A stretch of DNA of 16,623 bases from Prochlorothrix sp035286285 (GCA_035286285.1 JAYKJG010000091.1:1-16623), one strand, 5' to 3'. Positions 1 through 7,087 are shown, counted from the first letter of the stretch. The notes: generated from the letters alone by a model not told the origin. Numbers and translations are program-made.

Positions 1-716
1 CTGGAGAGCAACCAGCGATCGCTAGCCCCCGTCTCCAAGACCAAACTGGCCGGAGCCTTGGCATCCACCGTGACAAACCCTAACTCCAAGCCAGACATCC
101 AGCCCGCCAGCGCCACCGCCCGATCGGCATAGATAATCAGCCCTGGGATCGGGGTTTGTTCGTTCAGTCCCAAGGTTTTGAGGGGAAAGCCTTCACCAAA
201 GCCAATGTCCCACTCTCCCATTTCGGCAAAGTCCGCGACGGGGAGAGAGACAAAGGTCCAGCGATCGCCGCGCAGGGCATCGGGAAGGGGATTAGGCCGT
301 TCCGGGGGATATTGCACGGAAGGCGTGGCAGGAGCAGCCTTGTAGCCGGGATGTTGGGGATAAACAGTGCGATAGCGGTCCTGGAGCCAGTGGTGGAGGG
401 TCAGGGTGCGGCGGCTGATTTTGGCATTGAGGCCCAGATCTTTGCAGGCTTTGGTAATCATATTGTTCATCTGCCGCCGGAAAAAGCGAATTTGGCCCGG
501 TGCTTTGCCTGCTTCATCGATCGCCCCTTGGATTGCCCCCTGGAGCCACACAGAATTGACCTGGGCGCTGGGACAGTATTGGCTATAGCGCAGGAGGGTA
601 CTGGGGTCAGTGTCGATGGTTTGGGCACTTTCGCAGAGCACCAGTTCCCATACTTTTTTGCCTTCTTCGTCAACGATCGGGCGGGAGTAAAAATCGAGTT
701 CCCAAGTCAGCGTCAT
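1..716 (-). CDS. Tab2/Atab2-like RNA-binding protein (DUF1092), partial at 3' end
   Basis: An open frame of 238 codons starts at the ATG on the minus strand (CAT at 714-716) and runs off the window at base 1, so the C-terminus is missing. The N-terminus MTLTWELDFYSRPIVDEEGK and the following KVWELVLCES are the characteristic start of the cyanobacterial/chloroplast Tab2 family. Further on lie WLQGAIQGAIDEAGKAPGQI and a FFRRQMNNMI block. In algae and plants Tab2/Atab2 binds RNA and is needed for translation of photosystem I mRNA; the role of the bacterial relatives is inferred from that. Family members are usually somewhat longer than what is visible. It lies downstream of the S1 gene on the same strand but 324 bp away, with repeats between, so co-transcription is uncertain. 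The plus-strand open frame over this region is its antisense shadow. Confidence 0.85.
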   Translation of the reverse strand, partial: MTLTWELDFYSRPIVDEEGKKVWELVLCESAQTIDTDPSTLLRYSQYCPSAQVNSVWLQGAIQGAIDEAGKAPGQIRFFRRQMNNMITKACKDLGLNAKISRRTLTLHHWLQDRYRTVYPQHPGYKAAPATPSVQYPPERPNPLPDALRGDRWTFVSLPVADFAEMGEWDIGFGEGFPLKTLGLNEQTPIPGLIIYADRAVALAGWMSGLELGFVTVDAKAPASLVLETGASDRWLLS

Positions 717-866
717 GGTGATAGCAGGGCGTGAATTAAAGGGCTGAGAGTAAAGGGTTGAAATTAAAAACCAAACGGGTCGTGTTTTTTACCGGTATTT
801 TAGACTGTTTTCCAAAGCTACAAAGTAATCTGTCGATTTTTAGCGTATTCAGTAGTGCGCCGCAGC

Positions 867-930
867 CCCGGTTTTGATTCGGGCCGATCGTAGTCCAACC
901 CTAGACAGGGAGACCCCGCCCCGACGGAGG
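867..930. repeat. 64-bp GC-rich repeat, copy 1
   Basis: Begins CCCGGTTTTGATTCGGG and ends CCCCGACGGAGG. It differs from the second copy (966-1029) at 6 of 64 positions, and the two are separated by 35 bp of unrelated sequence. The first 17 bases can fold as a CCCG/CGGG hairpin. Copy 1 lacks the good GGGGTC/GACCCC stem of copy 2 because two bases differ. No coding potential is seen. Confidence 0.8.
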
Positions 931-965
931 TAATCGCAAATCACGGTAGGAGTCAGAAAGCCTGA

Positions 966-1029
966 CCCGGTTTTGATTCGGGCCGATCGGGGTCCAACCC
1001 TGGGCGGGGAGACCCCACCCCGACGGAGG
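966..1029. repeat. 64-bp GC-rich repeat, copy 2
   Basis: Second copy of the 867-930 repeat, ending 11 bp before the S1 stop codon. It has two possible stems: CCCG/CGGG around a GTTTTGATT loop, and GGGGTC/GACCCC. Read on the minus strand it lies immediately after the S1 gene, where a transcription terminator or mRNA 3'-end structure would be. There is no U-tract, so a canonical rho-independent terminator is not shown. Confidence 0.8.
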
Positions 1030-1040
1030 CGCGATCGGCG

Positions 1041-1928
1041 TTAGAGACCGAGCTTTTTCTTGGCCCGTTCAAGGCGGGATTCGGCGGAATCCAGAACGTC
1101 CTGGAGATTTTCTAGCATTTCACCGGGGAAATTTTCCAGATACTTGGTGGAGAGCGAAATCCGTCCGCGACCCTCATCTAGATCCGCAATCACCGCCTTG
1201 ATGGGCTGACCGGGCGACAGCACCGCCCCCAGATCCTTCACAAACTTGTCGCTGACCTGGTTAATGTGGAGCAAGCCCGTGCCCCCCTCAAACTCCACAA
1301 AGGCCCCAAAGGGCTTAAGGCTAACCACATGGCCATCCACCAACTGCCCCACCTCTAGCTGGGCAAACTGGGCCGACTGGCTGGCAAGGCGCTGGGACAG
1401 CACCAGCTTATTGCGATCGCGGCTCACCTCCAAAATCGCCACAGCCAGGTCTTGACCCTTGAGCATCTCCAGATTGTCCCGCTCCAACAGGTGCGATCGG
1501 GGCACAAACCCCCGCAAACCATCCACATCCACCGTCACACCGCCTCGGTTGGTGCCAGTCACCTTGACCTGAAGCGTCACCCGGCCCGACTGCCGCTCCT
1601 CTAGATTTTCCCAGAGTTGTTTCAGCTCCAACTGGCGGATCGACAGCGTAACCTGACCCTCGGCATTTTGCTCCCGGACGATCAGAAACTCCCGCTCTTC
1701 ACCCACGGGAAACCGGGCAGACAGATCCACCACATTTTTCATGCCTGCTTCCTGGCGGGGCATAAAGGCCGCAGCTTTGCCACCAATGTCTACATAAATG
1801 CCATCGTTGGCGTGGTCCGCAATTACGCCTGTCACCGTCTGGCCCGTCTGGAATTCATAGTCATGGCCCGCTAGGGCTTTTTCAAAGTCTTCTGCCGAGA
1901 AAGGGACAGATTTAGATTCTGCATTCAT
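1041..1928 (-). CDS. rpsA: 30S ribosomal protein S1 (short cyanobacterial Rps1b-like form)
   Basis: A 295-aa protein with three S1 (OB-fold) RNA-binding domains at about residues 28-98, 115-180 and 194-262, followed by a Lys/Arg-rich tail ending KKKLGL. Diagnostic stretches are DGIYVDIGGKAAAFMPR, NRGGVTVDVDGLRGFVPRSH and PFGAFVEFEGGTGLLHINQV. Cyanobacterial S1 proteins are about 300-330 aa with three domains, unlike the six-domain enterobacterial form. The middle domain resembles Rps1b more than Rps1a. S1-family proteins bind mRNA leaders and promote initiation on the 30S subunit. The ATG at 1926-1928 is chosen because the protein then starts at the family N-terminus (MNAESKSVPFSAEDF). The frame stays open upstream to 2495, but that extension is low-complexity Pro/Leu/Cys-rich sequence over repeats and is not believable protein. 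Confidence 0.92.
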   Translation of the reverse strand: MNAESKSVPFSAEDFEKALAGHDYEFQTGQTVTGVIADHANDGIYVDIGGKAAAFMPRQEAGMKNVVDLSARFPVGEEREFLIVREQNAEGQVTLSIRQLELKQLWENLEERQSGRVTLQVKVTGTNRGGVTVDVDGLRGFVPRSHLLERDNLEMLKGQDLAVAILEVSRDRNKLVLSQRLASQSAQFAQLEVGQLVDGHVVSLKPFGAFVEFEGGTGLLHINQVSDKFVKDLGAVLSPGQPIKAVIADLDEGRGRISLSTKYLENFPGEMLENLQDVLDSAESRLERAKKKLGL

Positions 1929-2341
1929 GGGATAGCAGGCGCTTAAAGCCCAGGTACGAAATGAAACGTCTCTACTATACGCTGTCTTCCTGTCCCTCTC
2001 CCATAATCTGCGATGAGGTTTATGGGTCGATCGCCCGCGATCGCCGCCTGACTCGTCCGTGGGGGCAGGGGGGAGCAGTTCGGGTAAGGGCAGCGAGGGG
2101 GGCGGTGGAAGTAACCCAAAGCCAATGCCCACGCCCCACCCCCTAGGAGCGCAAGGGAACAGAAACAGAGGCGCGTTGGGCTGGGCTAGGGGCGCGGTGA
2201 GGTCACCTAGGGGGCTGAGACCTGCTGCGGGGAAGGGGGAGCGGCCTAGGGGCAGAGGAGGGCAGGGGGCTCGCTTGCAGGGGACCAGCTTGCAGGGGGC
2301 CAGCTTGCAGGGGGCCAGGGGGCATCGGTGTCGGGAGTAGA
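1929..2341. other. GC-rich low-complexity spacer upstream of S1
   Basis: About 410 bp with no convincing gene. The plus strand is strongly G-rich, which explains the many open shadow frames. It contains three CCTAGG palindromes, HIP1-like CGATCG sites near 2028-2042 and a 15-bp tandem repeat at 2263-2319. The S1 promoter must lie here, but no clear -10/-35 pair stands out. Confidence 0.5.
2263..2319. repeat. 15-bp tandem repeat, about 3.5 units
   Basis: Unit CCAGCTTGCAGGGGG (variants GGGACCAGCTTGCAG and GCTCGCTTGCAG) repeats head to tail about three and a half times. The period of 15 keeps any overlapping frame open, so apparent translations are repetitive on both strands (for example APCKLAPCKLVPCK on the minus strand). 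It looks like a minisatellite, with no sign of being a gene. Confidence 0.8.
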
Positions 2342-2650
2342 TCACCCATGACCGCTGTTGCTCCAGGCGAGGATCAGCGTCAGGGTGAGCCAAAAGCCGA
2401 GGGTCCAGGGGGCTGTGTAGCGACTGAGCCAGAACGATCGCGGCGATCGGGTAATACCAAATCCGACTAAGCTCGATCCGTTTTGGTAGGGGCAATCCCC
2501 CCGTGGTTGCCCCTGTATTTGGTGGTCAGAGGGTCGGCACAGGGGCACGACCCCTACCCGTTTATTCTGTTTCAGGCTCAACGGATTTGGTATAAGGGCG
2601 TGCAGGTGCAGGGACTGGAGGCGTTGAGTGACAGCAAAAAAGGCGTTCAT
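2342..2650 (-). CDS. Small putative membrane protein, apparently carrying an in-frame MITE insertion
   Basis: A 102-codon frame from ATG (2648-2650) to TGA (2342-2344). I do not recognise the family. Its first 19 residues, MNAFFAVTQRLQSLHLHAL, and last 36, including RSFWLSRYTAPWTLGFWLTL followed by TLILAWSNSGHG, look like real protein. The C-terminal part contains a likely transmembrane helix (WTLGFWLTLTLILAW). The middle 47 codons correspond exactly to the 138-bp inverted-repeat element at 2455-2592 plus a 3-bp target duplication. Removing element and duplication leaves a continuous 55-aa ORF in the same frame. A GTG seven codons upstream (2669-2671) is an alternative start; no strong Shine-Dalgarno sequence is seen for either. 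It could still be a fortuitous frame. Confidence 0.4.
   Translation of the reverse strand: MNAFFAVTQRLQSLHLHALIPNPLSLKQNKRVGVVPLCRPSDHQIQGQPRGDCPYQNGSSLVGFGITRSPRSFWLSRYTAPWTLGFWLTLTLILAWSNSGHG
2455..2592. mobile_element. 138-bp MITE-like element with 11-bp terminal inverted repeats and TAA target duplication
   Basis: The ends TACCAAATCCG (2455-2465) and CGGATTTGGTA (2582-2592) are perfect 11-bp inverted repeats. Each is flanked outside by TAA (2452-2454 and 2593-2595), consistent with a 3-bp target-site duplication. Inside is a second inverted pair, GGTAGGGG (2485-2492) and CCCCTACC (2551-2558), so the element folds as a long imperfect hairpin. It has no ORF of its own and would depend on a transposase supplied elsewhere. 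Because its ends begin with TA, a TA target of the IS630/Tc1 type is the alternative reading. Confidence 0.65.
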
Positions 2651-2720
2651 GTTACCCAAAGAGAACCACACCGGCCATTGTAAAGGGTTGGCGGGTCGGG
2701 CTTAGGGATGGGGTGGGCCG

Positions 2721-2755
2721 ATCGAGCTTGTACAGTATCGAGCTTGGTACAGTAT
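2721..2755 (+). repeat. 18-bp tandem duplication at the 5' end of the TldE-like gene
   Basis: ATCGAGCTTGTACAGTAT (2721-2738) is followed directly by ATCGAGCTTGGTACAGTAT (2737-2755, overlapping by two bases), the second copy with one extra G. The second copy runs into the ATG at 2754, so that start codon may be a by-product of the duplication rather than the true initiation site. TACAGTAT resembles an extended -10 element, so the duplication could have doubled a promoter core. Confidence 0.6.
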
Positions 2756-4157
2756 GGAGAGAACGAAAGACGGTCCGATTCAAGTTTGCCCCATGACCTA
2801 CCCCACCCCGATGCCCCCCTGGGAAACCACCCTTAAAACGCTGTTGGCGATCGCCCACGATCGCTGTGGCCCCGATCAAGCCTTTCAGATCTCCCTCTGG
2901 GCCGAAGATAGCCAATTTATCCGCTTTAACCAAGCCAAGGTGCGCCAAGGCGGCCAAGTGCTGGATGGGGGGCTGGCGGTGACTTGGTACCAACGGGGAG
3001 GGGCTGGAGAACCCGATCGCAGCATCCAAGCCAATCTACCCTTTACGGGCTGCTTAGACCTAGATTTACCGCAATTTACCCAGACCTTAGACATCCTGCA
3101 CCAGCTTCTGCCCACTATACTGCCCGATCCGTACCTAAGCTGGCCCAAGGGCGAGGCCCACAGTCACACCGTTTACTCCGGCCAACTGCTTGACCCCACC
3201 GCCGCCGCAACTGAAATCCTAGAACCTGTAGCAGATTTAGACTTTGTTGGCCTCTATGCGGCGGGGGTTTGCATCCGTGCCCAGGCAGACTCCGCCGGAC
3301 AGTATCACTGGTTCCAAACCGAAACCTTTAGCCTGGACTACTCCTGTTGGGATGCCCAGGGACAGGCGGTGAAGGGCAACTATGGGGGCAGTCAGTGGCA
3401 ATCGGCGGTGTATCAGGGGGGGATCGATCGCGATCGCCAGCAACTCCAACAACTGCAACGCCCCCGCAAAACAGTCCCCCGTGGCCGCTATCGCACCTAT
3501 TTTGCCCCCGCTGCGGTGGGAGACCTCTTGGAGGCTGTCAGTGGTTCCTGGTCTGAAATTTCCTTTCAGCAGGGAGACAGCCCCCTTTTACCCCTGCGGC
3601 GGGGAACCTGGAGCCTTTCGCCCCAGTTCACACTGCGGGAGAACTTTAGTTTAGGCTTAGTTCCAGCCTTTAACGATCAAGGCGAGGTGGCACCCCCGCA
3701 GTTGGATTTGGTGCGGGAAGGCCAGTTGGTGGATACCTTAATTAGTACCCACACGGCACAGAAGTACAGACTGACTAGTAACGGAGCAACAGCGGGGGAA
3801 GGGCTACGATCGCCGGAGATTTTACCGGGAAATTTAGCCGAAGCTGAGATTTTAGCCACCCTAGACCAGGGGCTGTATGTGTCGAATTTGCATTATCTCA
3901 ACTGGAGCGATCGACCGGCGGGGCGGCTGACGGGCATGACGCGCTATGCTTGCTTTTGGGTGGAAGGGGGCGAAATTGTTGCACCGATCGAGAATTTACG
4001 CTTTGATGACAGCCTCGATCGCTTCTGGGGCAAAAATTTGGTTGCCCTGACCCAAAACCGCGCCATTATCCCGGAAATTGGCACCTATAGTCACCGTGCC
4101 CTGGGTGCTGCCCAAGTGCCGGGGATGGTGGTGGAAGATTTTATCTACACCCTATAA
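2754..4157 (+). CDS. TldE/PmbA-like protein (TldD/PmbA family, non-catalytic type)
   Basis: A 467-aa protein of the TldD/PmbA (modulator of DNA gyrase) family. Family features include the central SNGATAGEGLRSPEILPGNL and the C-terminal GLYVSNLHYLNWSDRPAGRL and TGMTRYACFWVEGGEIVAPI. TldD and TldE form a heterodimeric protease that degrades unfolded peptides and processes some modified peptides; the metal-binding HExxxH belongs to TldD. I see no HExxxH here, so this is the TldE-type partner, and no tldD lies in the window. Start choice: ATG 2754 sits in an 18-bp duplication, while the in-frame ATG at 2793 (giving MTYPTPMPPWETTLKTLL) may be the true start and would give 454 aa. The gene looks single, with spacers on both sides. 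Confidence 0.8.
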   Translation: MERTKDGPIQVCPMTYPTPMPPWETTLKTLLAIAHDRCGPDQAFQISLWAEDSQFIRFNQAKVRQGGQVLDGGLAVTWYQRGGAGEPDRSIQANLPFTGCLDLDLPQFTQTLDILHQLLPTILPDPYLSWPKGEAHSHTVYSGQLLDPTAAATEILEPVADLDFVGLYAAGVCIRAQADSAGQYHWFQTETFSLDYSCWDAQGQAVKGNYGGSQWQSAVYQGGIDRDRQQLQQLQRPRKTVPRGRYRTYFAPAAVGDLLEAVSGSWSEISFQQGDSPLLPLRRGTWSLSPQFTLRENFSLGLVPAFNDQGEVAPPQLDLVREGQLVDTLISTHTAQKYRLTSNGATAGEGLRSPEILPGNLAEAEILATLDQGLYVSNLHYLNWSDRPAGRLTGMTRYACFWVEGGEIVAPIENLRFDDSLDRFWGKNLVALTQNRAIIPEIGTYSHRALGAAQVPGMVVEDFIYTL

Positions 4158-4534
4158 ACCGGAGTTGACGGCCCAAACATTCGGGTGCATTTCACTGTGG
4201 AGCAACCCAGCCCCTAACCTAGCTCAAAAGGCTCGTAGTGCGGACTTTAGTCCGTCCCTTGGCAACCGTGAAATAGGCTCGTAGTGCGGACTTTAGTCCG
4301 TCCCTTGGCAACCGTGAAATGCACCTAAAAATTCTGCCAGGGGCATGAAAACCGCACCCCTACAAAACCTTGGGGATCGTAACAGTCAGGAAACCTGACT
4401 CGCCCTCTGCGCCTCGGTTTGACCCGCTTGTGTCCGTCAATCAGCCCCTGTCCTGGCGGCTCAAAGGCGCTAAGCTTAAGAAATCCTAAATTCAATCCCT
4501 CCAGAACCCTGCACCTTTACTCTGTCCCTCTCCC
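4158..4534. other. Intergenic spacer with repeat element
   Basis: A 377-bp spacer without a supported gene between TldE-like and ABC exporter genes, both on the plus strand. The first half holds an inverted-repeat-bounded element with an internal 46-bp duplication, listed separately. Near 4339-4365 an AGGGG/CCCCT pair could form a weak hairpin. No clear promoter for the ABC gene was recognised, and the sequence before its ATG is pyrimidine-rich without a Shine-Dalgarno motif. Confidence 0.5.
4184..4325. repeat. 142-bp element: 12-bp inverted repeats around a perfect 46-bp tandem duplication
   Basis: The boundaries are GGTGCATTTCAC (4184-4195) and GTGAAATGCACC (4314-4325), perfect inverted repeats. 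Inside, a 46-bp unit occurs twice without a mismatch (4229-4274 and 4275-4320). Each unit contains the hairpin CGGACT-TT-AGTCCG and the string GTAGTGCGGACTTTAGTCCG, a pattern I associate with short interspersed repeats of cyanobacterial genomes (from memory, not searched). The copies are identical, so the duplication is probably recent. Confidence 0.8.
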
Positions 4535-6316
4535 ATGGTTACCGCTGCCCCTCCCTCCACTGGCTACAGCCGCTTTCGCAAGCTGCTCGGCTACCTTCGG
4601 CCCCACCGCACCGTCACGATTTTAGGCATGGTGGCGCTGCTGGTGGTCAATATTGTCGGGGTTTACATTCCCCTGTTGATCCGCGATGGCATTGACGATC
4701 TTCAGCAGAATTTCAGCCTCGATCGGGTGACTAACTTTGTGCTGCTGGTCTTTGTGCTGGCCTCCCTGATGTGGGTGATCCGGATGGTCTCGCGGATGCT
4801 GATCTTTGGGGTGGGCCGTAAAGTGGAGTTTGACCTCAAGCAGAATATCTTTGAGCATCTGCTCACCCTCGATCCAGCCTTTTTTAGCCGCAACACGATC
4901 GGCGACATCATTAACCGCTCCACCAGCGATGTTGATAACGTCCGGCGCTTATTGGGCTTTGCGGTCCTGAGCCTGATCAATACCGCCTTTGCCTATGCTT
5001 TTACCCTGCCGATGATGATGTTGATCGATTTTCGGCTGAGTTTGCTTGCCATTGCCGTCTATCCCCTGATGTTGATGATGGTGATGGTGTTTAGCGATCG
5101 ACTGCGAATCCAGCAGCAGGATGTCCAAGAAGAACTCTCCAACCTCAGTGAACTGGTCCAAGAAGACCTCAGCGGTATTTCACTGATCAAGATCTATGCC
5201 CAGGAAGACAACGAGCGCCAAGCCTTCCGCCGCATCAACGATCGATTGCTGCAAGCCAACCTTAAATTGGCCAAAACCCGCAATTTACTCTTCCCTTTGC
5301 TGGAAGGCTTAGCTAGCGTCAGCTTACTGGTCCTGTTGGCCTTTGGTTCGGGGTCGATCGTGCCCGATGGCAACGAAGGCTTGACGATCGGGAGCTTTAT
5401 TGCCCTGATTCTCTATGCGGAGCGCATGGTTTTTCCCACGGCCCTTCTCGGCTTTACCTTAACCGCCTATCAGCGTGGAGAAGTCAGTATCGATCGGATT
5501 GAAGCAATTTTGCTTTCGGAATCCGAAATTCAAGAGCATCCAGACAGTAAACCCCTGGATCCGGCTCAAATCAAAGGTTGGATCAAGGCCGATCACCTCA
5601 CCTTTTGCTATCCCGGTGCGGCAACCCCTGCCCTGGAAAACGTGAGTTTTCAGATTGAACCGGGGGAAACAGTGGCCATCGTGGGGCCGATCGGCTCTGG
5701 CAAGTCTACCCTCGCCAATGCGCTGCCTCGCTTGCTCAATATCCAGCCCGGTCAACTCTTCCTGGATGGCCAGGATCTCACCGAAATTCGGATAACGGAC
5801 TTGCGGCGCATGATTGCCTACGTGCCCCAGGACAGTTTCCTGTTTAGTACAACCATCGCCAATAATATTCGCTACGGCGATCCAGAGTGTCCTTTACCCC
5901 AGGTCCGGATCGCCGCAGAATCTTCCCAAATCGCCCCAGAAATCCAAAACTTCCCCCAAACCTACGATACCCTTGTTGGAGAGCGGGGAATCACCCTCTC
6001 CGGCGGCCAACGTCAACGCACTGCCCTAGCCCGTGCCTTGCTGATCGATGCACCCATTTTGATTTTGGACGATTCCCTTTCCAGCGTCGATAATCAAACC
6101 GCAACAGCAATCCTCCGCAGCCTTTCTGAAGGAACCCAGCGCAAAACCGTGATTTTTATCTCCCACCAACTCTCAGCAGCGGCGATCGCCGATCGCATCC
6201 TCGTCATGGATCACGGCACGATCGTCCAATCCGGTAACCATGACTCCCTCATGGCCCAACCGGGACTCTACCGCTCCCTCTGGGAACGCCAAAGCCTAGA
6301 AGCGGCTGTCCGCTAG
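4535..6316 (+). CDS. ABC exporter, fused membrane and ATPase domains (MdlA/MsbA-like)
   Basis: A 593-aa half-transporter. An N-terminal type I exporter membrane domain (residues ~26-315, six predicted helices) is followed by the nucleotide-binding domain (~350-585). Visible motifs are Walker A GPIGSGKST (384-392), Q-loop YVPQD (429-433), signature LSGGQ (488-492), Walker B ILILDD (508-513), D-loop SSVD and switch His in FISHQ (H544). The residue after Walker B, normally the catalytic Glu, is Asp (LDDSLSSVD), as in MdlA-like and one half of heterodimeric exporters. It must dimerise to work, and its partner is not in the window, so it may pair with a product encoded elsewhere. Substrate is unknown; lipids, drugs or peptides are typical. 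Its stop codon overlaps the stop of the convergent regulator gene. Confidence 0.9.
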   Translation: MVTAAPPSTGYSRFRKLLGYLRPHRTVTILGMVALLVVNIVGVYIPLLIRDGIDDLQQNFSLDRVTNFVLLVFVLASLMWVIRMVSRMLIFGVGRKVEFDLKQNIFEHLLTLDPAFFSRNTIGDIINRSTSDVDNVRRLLGFAVLSLINTAFAYAFTLPMMMLIDFRLSLLAIAVYPLMLMMVMVFSDRLRIQQQDVQEELSNLSELVQEDLSGISLIKIYAQEDNERQAFRRINDRLLQANLKLAKTRNLLFPLLEGLASVSLLVLLAFGSGSIVPDGNEGLTIGSFIALILYAERMVFPTALLGFTLTAYQRGEVSIDRIEAILLSESEIQEHPDSKPLDPAQIKGWIKADHLTFCYPGAATPALENVSFQIEPGETVAIVGPIGSGKSTLANALPRLLNIQPGQLFLDGQDLTEIRITDLRRMIAYVPQDSFLFSTTIANNIRYGDPECPLPQVRIAAESSQIAPEIQNFPQTYDTLVGERGITLSGGQRQRTALARALLIDAPILILDDSLSSVDNQTATAILRSLSEGTQRKTVIFISHQLSAAAIADRILVMDHGTIVQSGNHDSLMAQPGLYRSLWERQSLEAAVR

Positions 6317-7017
6317 CAACCAAAGCGGTAGCCCTTACCATACACCGTATAAATAAGCTGCTCTTCCCCCTTGGCCTCAATTTTACGGCGTAACAACCGA
6401 ATTTGGGCCGCAAGGATATTGCTGTGGGGCTGGTGCTCCTTGCCCCACAGGTCATCCAAAATTTGGCGATGGCTTAACAGATGCCCCCTATGGCGCATAA
6501 AGTAGGCCAACAACTGGCTCTCTTTCTCCGAGAGGGAAATGGTGCGATCGCCCCGGTAAACCAACTGACTTTCCAAATCTAAAACCAAATCCTCCACCTG
6601 AAGCTGATGGGGAGGGGTCTGCATCGGGAGATCTGCCACTTCCTCCACGCCAGAGCGCCGCAGCAACGCCCGCACCCGTGCTAGCAACTCCCGCAACTCA
6701 AAGGGCTTCACTAAATAATCATCGGCCCCGGCATCCAGCCCCTGAACCCGATCGTCCAAGGTATCCTTAGCCGTAAGGAACAAAACCGGGGTCGATCGGC
6801 CTTGGTTCCGCAACCGCTGACACAGTTCCACCCCGGAACACTGGGGTAGCATCCAGTCTAAAATCAGCAGCTTATAGCTGTTTTCCTGGGCTAAACGGTA
6901 TCCCGCCTCCCCATCCTGTGCCACATCAACGCTATAGCCCTCCCGCTGCAAGACTCGGCACAGGGGAGCCGTCAGTTCCGGTTCATCATCAACTAACAGG
7001 ATGGTGGCTGCGGCCAT
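6313..7017 (-). CDS. OmpR/PhoB-family two-component response regulator (possibly ManR-like)
   Basis: A 234-aa regulator. The receiver domain (~4-120) has acidic pocket D10/D11, phosphoacceptor D54 in LLILDWMLP, T82 in LFLTAKD and K104 in YLVKPF. The C-terminal winged-helix DNA-binding domain (~138-233) ends IYTVYGKGYRFGC. Conserved runs such as DTLDDRVQGLDAGADDYLVK fit the cyanobacterial regulators that include ManR (manganese response); that assignment is from memory and tentative. No histidine kinase is adjacent. The 3' end overlaps the convergent ABC gene by the shared CTAG. Upstream, between it and the Uma2 gene on the same strand, lie 11-bp direct repeats of the kind OmpR-family dimers bind, suggesting autoregulation. 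The ATG at 7015-7017 has no obvious Shine-Dalgarno. Confidence 0.9.
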   Translation of the reverse strand: MAAATILLVDDEPELTAPLCRVLQREGYSVDVAQDGEAGYRLAQENSYKLLILDWMLPQCSGVELCQRLRNQGRSTPVLFLTAKDTLDDRVQGLDAGADDYLVKPFELRELLARVRALLRRSGVEEVADLPMQTPPHQLQVEDLVLDLESQLVYRGDRTISLSEKESQLLAYFMRHRGHLLSHRQILDDLWGKEHQPHSNILAAQIRLLRRKIEAKGEEQLIYTVYGKGYRFGC

Positions 7018-7018
7018 G

Positions 7019-7087
7019 GGGTCAAATTAGGCTCAAATTAAGGTCAAACTCAGGTCAAACTCAGGTCAAACTCAGGTCAAACTAGGC
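7019..7087 (-). promoter_or_regulatory. 11-bp direct-repeat ladder upstream of the response regulator
   Basis: On the minus strand the unit GTTTGACCTGA occurs four times with exact 11-bp period (7041-7084, plus-strand form AGGTCAAACTC). Degenerate units (GGCTCAAA, GGGTCAAATT) extend on both sides, from the Uma2 stop to the regulator start. OmpR/PhoB-family regulators bind direct half-sites spaced by one helical turn (11 bp). TTTGACCT also resembles the cyanobacterial Pho-box half-site (consensus roughly YTTAAYYW). The position between two same-strand genes suits an operator for the regulator itself. A neutral minisatellite is the alternative. Confidence 0.5.

Larger units (their letters stand above)
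717..1040. other. Intergenic spacer between S1 and Tab2-like genes
   Basis: No coding region is supported here. The S1-proximal half holds two copies of a 64-bp GC-rich repeat, listed separately. The Tab2-proximal part (about 740-850) is AT-richer, with short T and A runs, and is where a promoter for the Tab2-like gene would be expected. I see no clear -35/-10 pair or ribosome-binding site. Confidence 0.6.

Noticed and set aside
156..734. 192-codon plus-strand open frame
   Set aside because: It is antisense to the Tab2-like gene, whose minus-strand translation matches a known family.
867..1029. CRISPR array
   Set aside because: Only two copies, 64 bp long with a 99-bp period, six mismatches, and no cas genes nearby.
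1929..2495. N-terminal extension of S1 to 484 aa
   Set aside because: The extension is low-complexity translation of G-rich and 15-bp repeat DNA; the family N-terminus begins at the ATG 1926-1928.
3347..3654. Plus-strand small ORFs inside the TldE-like gene
   Set aside because: Out-of-frame shadows without any protein-family features.
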